DNA of 64,000 nt. Origin: an uncultured Bacilli bacterium. GTDB taxonomy: Bacteria > Bacillota_I > Bacilli_A > RF39 > UBA660. The notes beneath the pieces are model-generated. The model had not been told where the DNA came from, did no database searches, and worked only from the letters and a program-made list of their open reading frames with translations. Shown piece by piece: positions 52,846 through 60,939 of the stretch (within the stretch, counting starts at the first letter, position 1; every line of letters begins with the position of its first letter). The stretch lies in NCBI GenBank assembly GCA_944373145.1, contig CALWAL010000004.1, forward strand, positions 1 through 64,000, given 5' to 3'. The translations under genes were made by a program, and so were the position numbers.

Positions 52846-53115
52846 ATGATGATGAAAATAAAAAAAGGTATTGTTTTTAGTTATGATATTGAAAGAATAT
52901 TGAAGGGTAAAAATGCATTAGATTATGATTATGAAAAAAGGAATATAGTGACACCAACTTCTTCTTTTATTAGAAGTTTAAGAGAAAGCTTTGAAGAAGA
53001 TACAGAGAAAATATTTAAAGATGTAATTATTATTAGTGAAGAGGAGATGCTAGATAGTTTATATTTTGTTGTAAAAAGTATTGAAGGGAGGTACCCCCAT
53101 TGTGTCACTGGATAA
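52846..53115 (+). CDS. Phosphoribosyltransferase-like protein, 5' frame
   Basis: An 89-residue product if read alone, starting at ATG 52846 after AGGAAGG and ending RYPHCVTG-stop. It has no recognisable domain by itself. The +1 frame continues at 53096 as PIVSLDKVYLSEDDAIFLDC and on to a phosphoribosyltransferase motif. Joining the frames by one +1 step at CCC (53095-53097) gives a continuous 307-residue protein, so this is best read as the N-terminal part of a split or frameshifted gene. The alternatives are two overlapping genes, a recent mutation, or a sequence error. Confidence 0.6.
   Translation: MMMKIKKGIVFSYDIERILKGKNALDYDYEKRNIVTPTSSFIRSLRESFEEDTEKIFKDVIIISEEEMLDSLYFVVKSIEGRYPHCVTG
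53086..53098 (+). other. Candidate programmed +1 frameshift site
   Basis: GGGAGG (53086-53091), then TAC, then CCC-C with a five-C run (53094-53098). The spacing from the Shine-Dalgarno-like sequence to the slip codon is three bases, as in prfB (SD, TAT, CTT). Pro-tRNA on CCC can re-pair perfectly in the +1 frame (CCC). The zero-frame A-site codon is CAT (His). Confidence 0.5.
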
Positions 53116-53770
53116 AGTATATTTATCAGAAGATGATGCAATCTTTTTGGATTGTACGAGAATGAGTCAAAGTAGTGAATTGGTATCAAGAAAAAAGCCT
53201 AATAGTCCAAATGACGTTTTAATACAAATAGCAGATATCGTATATAATTTAAAGAAAAATAAGCAAAGAAAAATATTTTTAGCTGATGATGTTGTATTTA
53301 GCGGAGATGTATTAAGAAAAATAGTTGAGTTGTTTCGACAATTTGGTATAGAGGTAGTTGGAATTAAAAGTTCAATAGCTACTAAAAATAGTTATGAATA
53401 TTTTAATAAAAACTTATTATATGGTTTAGAGGCAGGATATTTATTAGAAGACGATGTTATAGATCAAATATGTGAAAGAGATTTTTATTTTGGTATAGTT
53501 CAATCCGGAATATCAATAAAGAGAAAAGATGTTGTTTTTAAAGCTCCATATTTTAAGCCATATGGAAATCCTGTAGAACGAGCTTCAATACCACTTCTAT
53601 ATGAGAATTCTTTTTCCCAAAGTTGTATTGATAGATCAATTATGCTTTGGGATGAAATAAGCAGACTTAGTGCTCGTGATATAAAAGTTTGCGAATTACC
53701 AGAAAAAATAATAGGTGCAAATCCTAATGAGACAGTTGTTAAGGAATTAAAGAAAGGAAGAATAAAATGA
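53102..53770 (+). CDS. Phosphoribosyltransferase-like protein, 3' frame
   Basis: Read alone from GTG 53102 (GGAGG 10 nt upstream) it gives 222 residues. It contains the PRPP-binding type motif KIFLADDVVFSGDVLRKIV (two acidic residues then a small-residue loop), flanked by a strand/helix pattern of type I phosphoribosyltransferases. It overlaps the next gene as ATGA. The N-terminal beginning would be truncated relative to a full fold unless joined to the 52846 frame. Substrate base unknown. Confidence 0.65.
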   Translation: MSLDKVYLSEDDAIFLDCTRMSQSSELVSRKKPNSPNDVLIQIADIVYNLKKNKQRKIFLADDVVFSGDVLRKIVELFRQFGIEVVGIKSSIATKNSYEYFNKNLLYGLEAGYLLEDDVIDQICERDFYFGIVQSGISIKRKDVVFKAPYFKPYGNPVERASIPLLYENSFSQSCIDRSIMLWDEISRLSARDIKVCELPEKIIGANPNETVVKELKKGRIK

Positions 53771-54294
53771 AAAAAATACAAATAGGAATAATGGGGTCAG
53801 CAGCCGATTTAAATTATGACGTTGAAACTGAAAAATTTGCCAAAGAATTAGGAAGATTAATTGCAGAAAGCGGTAACATTTTAGTATATGGTGCTGAAAA
53901 ACCATATAGCTCATTATCGACTAATGCCGCAATGGAATGTAGTAAAAATGGAGGAATTACTGTTGGGATATGTAGTGGCAAAGATAAAAAAATTTATGGT
54001 AATTATCGTCCTACTGTATTAATACCATGTGGATTAGAAATCGGCGGTGGACGTGAATTTACTCTAGTTTTGTCGTGTGATGTTATTATAGCAATTGGTG
54101 GAGGTTCTGGGACTTTAACAGAAATGGCCATCGCTTATCAAGCTGGTATACCAATAATAACTATTGATAAATTTGACGGTTGGGCTAAAGTTTTATCAAA
54201 CCAATATATAGATGATAGAAAAAGATTAAAATGTATTAGAGCTAGTACACCAGAAGAAGCTTTAGAAAAGGCGTTAGCTGCTTTAAATAGTTAA
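53767..54294 (+). CDS. SLOG/LOG-like Rossmann-fold protein (TIGR00725-type)
   Basis: A 175-residue protein with the SLOG fold pattern: IGIMGSA at the N-terminus, a GNILVYGAE strand, GGITVGICSG, and the signature GGGSGTLTEMAIAYQAGIPIITI, close to the PGGxGTxxE of LOG (cytokinin-activating) and DprA/lysine-decarboxylase-like proteins. Relatives bind or cleave nucleotide-derived ligands. It overlaps the phosphoribosyltransferase-like frame by 4 bp (ATGA), so the two act together or are co-translated. Confidence 0.8.
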   Translation: MKKIQIGIMGSAADLNYDVETEKFAKELGRLIAESGNILVYGAEKPYSSLSTNAAMECSKNGGITVGICSGKDKKIYGNYRPTVLIPCGLEIGGGREFTLVLSCDVIIAIGGGSGTLTEMAIAYQAGIPIITIDKFDGWAKVLSNQYIDDRKRLKCIRASTPEEALEKALAALNS

Positions 54295-54331
54295 AAAATA
54301 GTAGTTGACTATACTAAAATATTAAACTTTA

Positions 54332-54340
54332 TGATATAAT
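54332..54340 (+). promoter_or_regulatory. Extended -10 promoter of proS-frr
   Basis: TGATATAAT, 20 nt before ATG 54361; TTGACT (54304-54309) lies too far upstream to be its -35. Readthrough from the upstream operon is also possible as no terminator is seen. Confidence 0.6.
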
Positions 54341-54360
54341 GCTTTTATGGAGGGAATAAA

Positions 54361-55776
54361 ATGAAAGATAAGACAAATAAAATGATTACATCACGTGATG
54401 TAAATTTTGCTGAATGGTATACTGATATTTGTCGTGTTGCAGATTTGGTTGATTATTCATCAGTTAAAGGAAGTATGATTATTAGACCATATGGTTATGC
54501 GATATGGGAAAATATTGTAGCTGTATTAGATAAAAAATTTAAAGAAACTGGACATGTTAATGTTCAAATGCCGATGTTTATTCCCGAAAGTTTATTTAAT
54601 CTTGAAAAAGAACATGTTGAAGGGTTTGCGCCAGAAGTAGCATGGGTTACTCATGGTGGAAGCGAGGAACTAGCTGAAAGGATGCTTGTTAGGCCAACAA
54701 GTGAAGTATTGTTTTGTGATCACTATAAAAAAATAATTAAATCATATCGTGATTTACCTATTTTGTATAATCAATGGTGTACGATTGTTAGATGGGAAAA
54801 AGAAACAAGACCATTTTTAAGAAGCCGCGAAATATTATGGCAAGAGGGACACACAATGCATGCAACTCGTGAAGAGGCGATTGAAGAGACACTTCGAATG
54901 TTAAATGTTTATCGTGATGTTCAAGAAAACTATTTAGCTTTACCAGTTATAACAGGTAAAAAAACTGAAAAAGAAAAATTTGCGGGAGCCGAAGCAACAT
55001 ATACTTTAGAAGCAATGATGTATGATGGAATTGCTTTGCAAAATGGAACTAGTCATTATTTTGGCCAAGGTTTTGCTAAAGCATTTGGTATTCAATTCTT
55101 AAATAAAGAAAATAAGTTAGAAACTCCTTATCAAACTTCTTGGGGTGTTACAACTAGAATGATTGGCGCTATAATTATGACACATGGAGATGATTTAGGT
55201 CTTGTCCTCCCACCAATGATTGCACCTATTAAAGTGGCAATTATTCCAATTGGCGATGTTAATGAAATATTAAATCAAATAACTGAATTATTAAAAAAGG
55301 AAGGAATTACTTTTGTTGTTGATAACAGTGATAAATCGCCAGGTTTCAAATTTGCTGAAGCTGAGGTTAAAGGTTATCCACTTCGTTTAGAAGTTGGTAA
55401 GCGTGATTTAGAGGCGGGATGTGTTGTATTGGTAAGACGTGATACATTGGAAAAAATATCTGTCCCTATCGATGAAGTAATTAGCAAAATTAAAGAGTTG
55501 TTGATTAATATTCAATCTAATTTATATAATCGTGCTAAAATGAGAAGGGATAGTATGATATATCATGCTAATAATTATGAAGAATTTTTGGAAATTGCTA
55601 AAAACAAACCAGGATTTATCATTGGTAAATGGTGTGGCGATGTCAATTGTGAAAACAAGATTAAAGAAGATACGACATTTAAATCAAGATGTATTATTGA
55701 TGAAGAGAATAATGGTAAATGTGTATGTTGCGGTAAAGAGGCTCATTACAATCTTTACTGGGGAAAACAATATTAG
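54361..55776 (+). CDS. proS: Prolyl-tRNA synthetase, archaeal/eukaryote-like type
   Basis: A 471-residue class II synthetase without the internal editing (INS) domain of the classical bacterial enzyme. Catalytic motifs are visible: motif 1 region VKGSMIIRPYGYAIWENI, motif 2 RWEKETRPFLRSREILWQEGH, motif 3 GVTTRMIGAIIMTHGDDLGLVLPP. An anticodon domain follows (about 275-390) and a C-terminal domain with Cys residues (CGDVNC, CVCC) ending in the family-typical aromatic tail GKQY. This type occurs in some Firmicutes and Mycoplasma-like bacteria. GGAGGGA precedes ATG 54361; frr follows after 9 bp. Confidence 0.96.
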   Translation: MKDKTNKMITSRDVNFAEWYTDICRVADLVDYSSVKGSMIIRPYGYAIWENIVAVLDKKFKETGHVNVQMPMFIPESLFNLEKEHVEGFAPEVAWVTHGGSEELAERMLVRPTSEVLFCDHYKKIIKSYRDLPILYNQWCTIVRWEKETRPFLRSREILWQEGHTMHATREEAIEETLRMLNVYRDVQENYLALPVITGKKTEKEKFAGAEATYTLEAMMYDGIALQNGTSHYFGQGFAKAFGIQFLNKENKLETPYQTSWGVTTRMIGAIIMTHGDDLGLVLPPMIAPIKVAIIPIGDVNEILNQITELLKKEGITFVVDNSDKSPGFKFAEAEVKGYPLRLEVGKRDLEAGCVVLVRRDTLEKISVPIDEVISKIKELLINIQSNLYNRAKMRRDSMIYHANNYEEFLEIAKNKPGFIIGKWCGDVNCENKIKEDTTFKSRCIIDEENNGKCVCCGKEAHYNLYWGKQY

Positions 55777-55785
55777 GAGGATATA

Positions 55786-56331
55786 ATGGTAGAAGAAATT
55801 TTAACAAATACGGAATTGGAAATGACAGAAGCTATTGAAAATTTAGAAAAGAGATTTTTGAATATTAGAGCTGGACGTGCTAATCCAGCGATGTTAGATG
55901 GAGTACTTGTTAATTATTATGGTTCAGACACACCATTAAAACAATTAGCAACAATATCTATCCCAGAGGCTCGTCAGTTAATGATTAAACCTTTTGATAG
56001 AAGCTCAATTAATGCGATTGAAAAAGGCATCTATGAGGCAAATATTGGTCTTACACCAAACAATAATGGTGAGGTTATTATTTTAAACATTCCAGCTTTA
56101 ACAGAAGATACTAGAAGAGAATATGTTAAGCAAGCTAAAGGCTATTCTGAAGATTGTCGTATTGTTTTAAGAAATATCCGTCAAGACGCTAATAAAGCAA
56201 TTGAAAAATTAGAAATTCCGGAAGATGATATTAAAGCTGGCACTGAAGATGTTCAAGATTTAATAAACAAGTATAATAAAGTAGTTGACGAAAAATTTAA
56301 AGAAAAAGAAACAGAATTAATGACAGTTTAA
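55786..56331 (+). CDS. frr: Ribosome recycling factor
   Basis: A 181-residue two-domain factor that splits post-termination ribosomes with EF-G. It has LRNIRAGRANPAMLDGVLVNYYGS, IPEARQLMIKPFD, and the long-helix motif EDTRREYVKQAKGYSEDCRIVLRNIRQDANK. AGGAGG precedes ATG 55786. It is normally next to pyrH; here it follows proS. Confidence 0.97.
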   Translation: MVEEILTNTELEMTEAIENLEKRFLNIRAGRANPAMLDGVLVNYYGSDTPLKQLATISIPEARQLMIKPFDRSSINAIEKGIYEANIGLTPNNNGEVIILNIPALTEDTRREYVKQAKGYSEDCRIVLRNIRQDANKAIEKLEIPEDDIKAGTEDVQDLINKYNKVVDEKFKEKETELMTV

Positions 56332-56353
56332 TAACAGATTAATTCTGTTTTTT
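56309..56353 (+). terminator. Intrinsic terminator of proS-frr
   Basis: Short stem AACAGA / TCTGTT (56333-56349) followed by T7; a longer alternative pairing AAACAGAATTAA / TTAATTCTGTTT uses the coding end. Confidence 0.75.
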
Positions 56354-56385
56354 TATTAGTGTGTCATATTGTAATGAAGTAACAG

Positions 56386-56576
56386 TATGATTTGTATAAA
56401 TTAATTAAAACACATAAAGGCGAAGATACTAAAGATATTGGTAAGGTTATTGGTACAGCCACTAGTATGAGTTGTGATGAGCCAGTTCTTTTTGTGGATA
56501 TAATAGAAATGCAAAACTTTATGATAGAGAAAATAAGTTAATTGATAAAGTTGAAACTTATATTTATGACGTGTAA
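56386..56576 (+). pseudogene. Decayed gene fragment with one frameshift
   Basis: From 56386 the frame reads YDLYKLIKTHKGEDTKDIGK and on to CDEPVLFVD without a start. Near 56494 the sense continues in another frame as GYNRNAKLYDRENKLIDKVE and ends YIYDV at 56576. Codon use is like that of a real gene, and no SD or ATG precedes it (a TAA lies just upstream). It looks like the 3' remnant of a lost gene. The source family was not recognised. Confidence 0.55.
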
Positions 56577-56655
56577 CTATAAGATGATGAAAACTTCTTT
56601 GTTTAATTTTAGAGTTTTATAAAAGGCGTTTGGTATTTATTTTACAGTGATTATT

Positions 56656-56664
56656 TGATATAAT
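56656..56664 (+). promoter_or_regulatory. Extended -10 promoter
   Basis: TGATATAAT, 19 nt before the start of the AI-2E-family transporter. Confidence 0.6.
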
Positions 56665-56682
56665 TAAAAAAGGTGATTGAAA

Positions 56683-57888
56683 GTGTGGTTTAATAGAGAT
56701 AAAAACAATAAAGAAGTAGATTATCGTTCTGTTAACGATGTCTTAGGTTTAACAAAAAAGATTTTAAAAGTTTTGCTAATCTTATTAGTAATGTTAATCT
56801 CTTGGGTTGTGCTTGTTATTTTAAGAGAATTATCGGTTAAAAATATTTTATTAACGATTTTAGGCATTTTAAGCCCATTATTTATTGGCTTAATTATAGC
56901 TTGGCTTTTGAATCCTTTTGTTAAATGGCTCAGCAAAAAGCATATTAAAAGGCCATTTGGTGTTCTTATTGCTTATATTTTAATGTTGGGCTTTTTTGGG
57001 ATTTTAATTGGAACAATTATACCGGTATTATATGAACAAATAGTTGATTTTGCTGAAACTTTGCCGTCGTTATTTACAACAATTGAAGAATGGTTAACAA
57101 ATTTTTTCAATAACTTAAATAATCGTTTGCCTTTTGATTTAGAAGAAGTTCGTGCGAATGTTTTTACACAGATAGATGCTTTAGGAGAGTCACTATATGA
57201 AGATTTACCAACAATTATTTTAGATGTCAGTCGAGCTGTTATATCTGGTTTCAGTACACTTTTAGTTGGTTTAGTAATTGGTTTCTTTTTGCTTTTAAGT
57301 TTTGAAAACATTGAAGAAACTTTTATATATTTATTTCCTAAAAATTGGCGTAAAGATGCTGATGATTTATTTGGAAGAATTAATACATCATTAAAAAATT
57401 ATGTATTAGGTGTTTTGGTAGATGCTTTTATAATATTTATTATATGCAGTATTACCTTTAGTTTGGTCGGTTTAAGAGCACCATTATTATTTGCTATATT
57501 TTGTGCAATTACAAATGTTATACCGTATGTTGGACCTTATATCGGTGCTGTACCAGCGGTAATTGTTGGTTTTTCGATGAACCCAACAATCGGCTTCTTA
57601 ACAATTGCTTCCATTGCCGTTATACAATTTATTGAAGGAAATTTTTTACAAGAATATATTATGAGCAAAACAACAAAATTGCATCCAGTAACAATTATTA
57701 TTGGATTGCTTGTATTCCAACACTATTGGGGAATTATTGGTATGGTCTTATCAACTCCAATTTTGGCTATTTTAAAAATAATTTTCCATTTTATTGATCA
57801 AAAGTGGGATATCATTGATTATGATGATGAGGATGAAATTGTAGAGAAAAAAGAGGTGTTAGAAAATGTCCAAAGTAGTAGCAATTGA
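56683..57888 (+). CDS. AI-2E family transporter (UPF0118)
   Basis: A 401-residue membrane protein with about eight helices and a long central amphipathic region (about 115-210). Its conserved C-terminal block reads FCAITNVIPYVGPYIGAVPAVIVGF, then EGNFLQEYIMSK and HPVTIIIGLLVFQHYWGIIGMVLSTPI. Family members export autoinducer-2, Na+/H+ or other small solutes; the name does not prove AI-2 transport. GTG 56683 is preferred over TTG 56677 because AGGTG then has usable spacing. The end overlaps cmk by 23 bp. Confidence 0.9.
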   Translation: MWFNRDKNNKEVDYRSVNDVLGLTKKILKVLLILLVMLISWVVLVILRELSVKNILLTILGILSPLFIGLIIAWLLNPFVKWLSKKHIKRPFGVLIAYILMLGFFGILIGTIIPVLYEQIVDFAETLPSLFTTIEEWLTNFFNNLNNRLPFDLEEVRANVFTQIDALGESLYEDLPTIILDVSRAVISGFSTLLVGLVIGFFLLLSFENIEETFIYLFPKNWRKDADDLFGRINTSLKNYVLGVLVDAFIIFIICSITFSLVGLRAPLLFAIFCAITNVIPYVGPYIGAVPAVIVGFSMNPTIGFLTIASIAVIQFIEGNFLQEYIMSKTTKLHPVTIIIGLLVFQHYWGIIGMVLSTPILAILKIIFHFIDQKWDIIDYDDEDEIVEKKEVLENVQSSSN

Positions 57889-58519
57889 TGGTCCAGCCGG
57901 TAGTGGTAAAGGCACGGTAACAAGTATAATTGCTAAAAAATGTAATTTAGTAACAATTGATACCGGTGCTACTTATCGTTGTATCGCATTGGCTGCTTTA
58001 AAAAAAGGTTTAACTTTAAATGATAAGAAAGAAATAATTGAATTATCAAATAATGTTAATATTGAATTTACTGAAGATGGAAAAGTATATTTAGATGGTG
58101 ATGATGTAACAAGCGATATTCGTAGCAAGGAAGTTACAAAAATTGTTTCTCAAATTTCTAGTATTGTTGAAGTGCGTGCTAATATGGTGGCTTTGCAAAG
58201 AAAAATGGCGGAGGGTAAAGATGTTATTATGGAGGGCCGCGATATTACTACGGTAGTGTTTCCTAATGCTGATTATAAATTTTATTTAGATGCCTCATTA
58301 GAAGAAAGAGCTAATCGCCGTCACAAACAAAATCAAGAAAAAGGAATTGAGATGACTTATGAAGAAGTTGTTGATAATATAAAAAAAAGAGATTATAACG
58401 ATATGCATAAAGAAGTTGGCTCTTTGATGAGAGCTGAAGATGCAATTTATATTGATTCGACTAACAAAACAATTGATGAGGTAGTTGAAGAAATTGTCAA
58501 AGTGATAGAAGGTGAATAA
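57866..58519 (+). CDS. cmk: Cytidylate kinase
   Basis: A 217-residue NMP kinase phosphorylating CMP and dCMP. It has P-loop IDGPAGSGKGTV (about 5-16), IDTGATYRCIALAAL, GRDITTVVFPNADYKFYLDAS and LID region RRHKQNQEKG with DSTNKTIDEVV at the end. GAGGTG precedes ATG 57866 inside the transporter gene. alaS begins at the next base after its stop. Confidence 0.96.
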   Translation: MSKVVAIDGPAGSGKGTVTSIIAKKCNLVTIDTGATYRCIALAALKKGLTLNDKKEIIELSNNVNIEFTEDGKVYLDGDDVTSDIRSKEVTKIVSQISSIVEVRANMVALQRKMAEGKDVIMEGRDITTVVFPNADYKFYLDASLEERANRRHKQNQEKGIEMTYEEVVDNIKKRDYNDMHKEVGSLMRAEDAIYIDSTNKTIDEVVEEIVKVIEGE

Positions 58520-60262
58520 ATGAATTTAAAAGATTTATATATAAATTTCTTTATTAGTAAAGGGCATAAACAAATTCCAAGCGCTCCGGTTGTACCTGAA
58601 AATGATCCAAGTGTTCTTTTTAATACAGCTGGTATGCAACCGTTAATTCCATATTTAATGGGTCAGCCACATCCATACGGTACAAGATTATGTGATTATC
58701 AGAAGTGTATTAGAACTAATGATTTAGATGAAGTTGGAGATGTTACACATCATACTTTTTTTGAAATGTTGGGGAATTGGAGTTTAGGTGATTATTTTAA
58801 AGATGAGAGCATCGAATGGAGTTTTGAGTTTTTAACTAAACATTTAAGTATTCCTGTAGAAAAATTAGCTGTTACTGTTTTTGCTGGCAATGATGATATT
58901 CCTTTTGATGAAGTTAGTTATAACAAATGGTTGAGTTTAGGATTAAATGAAAAAAGGATTGCGAAAACAGTGGAAGATAATTTTTGGATTGCCGGTGAGA
59001 CAGGCCCATGTGGACCGGATACGGAAATATTTTATTTTAGAAGTGCAGATGAAATACCAGAATCATTTGATCCAAATGATGACCGTTGGGTTGAAATTTG
59101 GAATAATGTTTTTATGCAATATCATAAAAATGCCGATGGTATTGTAACTGAATTACCAGCTAAAAATGTTGATACTGGAATGGGAGTTGAGCGAACAACG
59201 GCTATTCTAGAAGGTGTTAATGACAATTACTTATCAAGTATTTGGAAAGATGTCATTGATTTAATTAGTGAAATTTCTTCATTGCCTTATGAAGGGAATG
59301 AATCAAGCATGCGAATTATTGCTGATCATTTAAGAACAGCGGTTTTTATTAGTGCAGATCCTGCTGGAATTAAACCAAGTAATACTGATCAGGGATATAT
59401 TTTAAGAAGATTAATTAGAAGAGCAATTCGTCATGCCAAAAAATTGAATATAGACATTAATAGTGATTGGGAACAAAAAATTGCTACTTTAATTTTAGAT
59501 AAGTACAAAGGTTATTACGCCGAATTAGGACAAAATTACAATTTGGTTTTAGAGATTTTAAATAATGAGAAAATTAAATTTAATCGTACTTTGGAAAAAG
59601 GTTTAAGAGAGTTTGCTAAAGTAACACGTAACAATGAAGATATAGATGGGGTAACAGCTTTTCATTTATTTGATACATATGGTTTTCCAATCGAATTAAC
59701 TGTTGAATTAGCCAAGGAACGCGGTCTTAAAGTTGATGAAAATGGTTTTAATGATAAATTTAAGGAGCATCAAGAAAAGAGTCGAACGGCTTCTGCTGGT
59801 AAGTTTAAAGGCGGTTTAGGAGGCAACGGTGAAATTGAAACTAGATATCATACCGCTACGCATTTGTTAAATGCTGCTTTAAAAATAGTTGTAGACGCTA
59901 ATGTTCATCAAAAAGGGTCTAATATTACGTCAGAAAGAATGCGCTTTGACTTTAGTTGTGATCATAAATTAACTGATGAAGAAAAAAATAAAACAGAAGC
60001 TTTGGTTAATCAGTGGATTCGTGAGGCTCATGATGTAACTTTTACTGAAATGACAAAAGAAGAAGCATTGAAAACTGGTGCAGAATGTATGTTTATTGAA
60101 AAATATCCGGATGTAGTTACTGTTTATAGTATTGGTAATTTTTCTAAGGAATTATGTGGTGGCCCACACGTTAAAAATACAAGTGAAATAGGCACATTTA
60201 AAATTGTTAAAGAAGAAGCTAGTAGTGCTGGCGTTAGACGTATTAAAGCGGTTATAAATTAA
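58520..60262 (+). CDS. alaS: Alanyl-tRNA synthetase, short form lacking the C-Ala domain
   Basis: A 580-residue class IIc synthetase; full-length bacterial AlaRS is about 870. Present are the catalytic core (SAPVVPENDPSVLFNTAGMQPLIPY, HHTFFEMLGNWSLGDYF, GMGVERTTAILEG), tRNA-recognition domain (ADHLRTAVFISADGI-type, GYILRRLIRRAIRHAKKL) and editing domain (YHTATHLLNAAL, CGGPHV). The protein stops at SAGVRRIKAVIN, exactly where the editing domain ends, so the DHHA1/C-Ala region is absent. No remnant follows: queH starts in the stop codon. It may be the only AlaRS or an AlaRS-related paralogue. Confidence 0.88.
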   Translation: MNLKDLYINFFISKGHKQIPSAPVVPENDPSVLFNTAGMQPLIPYLMGQPHPYGTRLCDYQKCIRTNDLDEVGDVTHHTFFEMLGNWSLGDYFKDESIEWSFEFLTKHLSIPVEKLAVTVFAGNDDIPFDEVSYNKWLSLGLNEKRIAKTVEDNFWIAGETGPCGPDTEIFYFRSADEIPESFDPNDDRWVEIWNNVFMQYHKNADGIVTELPAKNVDTGMGVERTTAILEGVNDNYLSSIWKDVIDLISEISSLPYEGNESSMRIIADHLRTAVFISADPAGIKPSNTDQGYILRRLIRRAIRHAKKLNIDINSDWEQKIATLILDKYKGYYAELGQNYNLVLEILNNEKIKFNRTLEKGLREFAKVTRNNEDIDGVTAFHLFDTYGFPIELTVELAKERGLKVDENGFNDKFKEHQEKSRTASAGKFKGGLGGNGEIETRYHTATHLLNAALKIVVDANVHQKGSNITSERMRFDFSCDHKLTDEEKNKTEALVNQWIREAHDVTFTEMTKEEALKTGAECMFIEKYPDVVTVYSIGNFSKELCGGPHVKNTSEIGTFKIVKEEASSAGVRRIKAVIN

Positions 60263-60879
60263 TGAACTATCAAATTATTTTAGAAGAAACTTTAGAAAAA
60301 ATAATGAAAGATGGTTTAAGACCATCTTTATTGTTGCATGCTTGTTGTGGACCTTGTAGTAGTTATGTTTTAGAATACTTAAGTGATTATTTTGATATTA
60401 CTATTTTATACTATAATCCTAATATATATCCTGAAGATGAATATCTTCGTAGAAAAAACGAATTAAAAAAATTTTTATCGGAGTTTAAATTAAATCAAAA
60501 AATAAAAATTATTGAAGATAATTACAATCCAATTGATTATGATCAAGCCGTTTTAGGGTTAGAACAATTAGGAGAAAAAAGTCAAAGATGTTATAATTGC
60601 TACGCATTAAGAATGAAAAAGACTTGTGAATATGCAAAAAAATACAATTACGATTATTTTACAACAACCCTATCAATAAGTCCTTATAAGGTTAGTAGTT
60701 GGATTAATGAAATCGGGGCAATTTTAGAAAAAAAATATCATGTAAAATATTTATATGCAGATTTTAAGAAAAAAAATGGTTATAAACGTTCTTTAGAATT
60801 ATCTAAAGAATATCATTTATATCGACAAGATTATTGTGGGTGTAAATATTCTAAAGAAGTGCAAGAAAAAAGAGCTTGA
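60262..60879 (+). CDS. queH: Epoxyqueuosine reductase QueH
   Basis: A 205-residue DUF208 enzyme completing queuosine synthesis in tRNA. Cys motifs for the Fe-S cluster and metal are visible: HACCGPCSS (about 27-35), QRCYNCYALRM and DYCGCKYS near the C-terminus, plus YYNPNIYP and TTTLSISPYK. Its start overlaps the alaS stop (TAATG), so it ends a four-gene transcript. Other queuosine genes are not in the window. Confidence 0.95.
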   Translation: MNYQIILEETLEKIMKDGLRPSLLLHACCGPCSSYVLEYLSDYFDITILYYNPNIYPEDEYLRRKNELKKFLSEFKLNQKIKIIEDNYNPIDYDQAVLGLEQLGEKSQRCYNCYALRMKKTCEYAKKYNYDYFTTTLSISPYKVSSWINEIGAILEKKYHVKYLYADFKKKNGYKRSLELSKEYHLYRQDYCGCKYSKEVQEKRA

Positions 60880-60890
60880 GCTCTTTTTTT
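60866..60890 (+). terminator. Intrinsic terminator of the cmk-alaS-queH operon
   Basis: AAAAAAGAGC-TTGA-GCTCTTTTTT; the loop contains the queH stop. Confidence 0.85.
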
Positions 60891-60939
60891 GTTTTCTAGA
60901 GATTAACTAAGTTACTACAAAGTAATAAGTTTCGGTTTT

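Noticed and set aside
53081..53101. TTG 53083-region start for the 3' PRTase-like frame
   Set aside because: It would place the GGGAGG sequence inside the coding region with no SD upstream; GTG 53102 or a +1 frameshift are better explanations.
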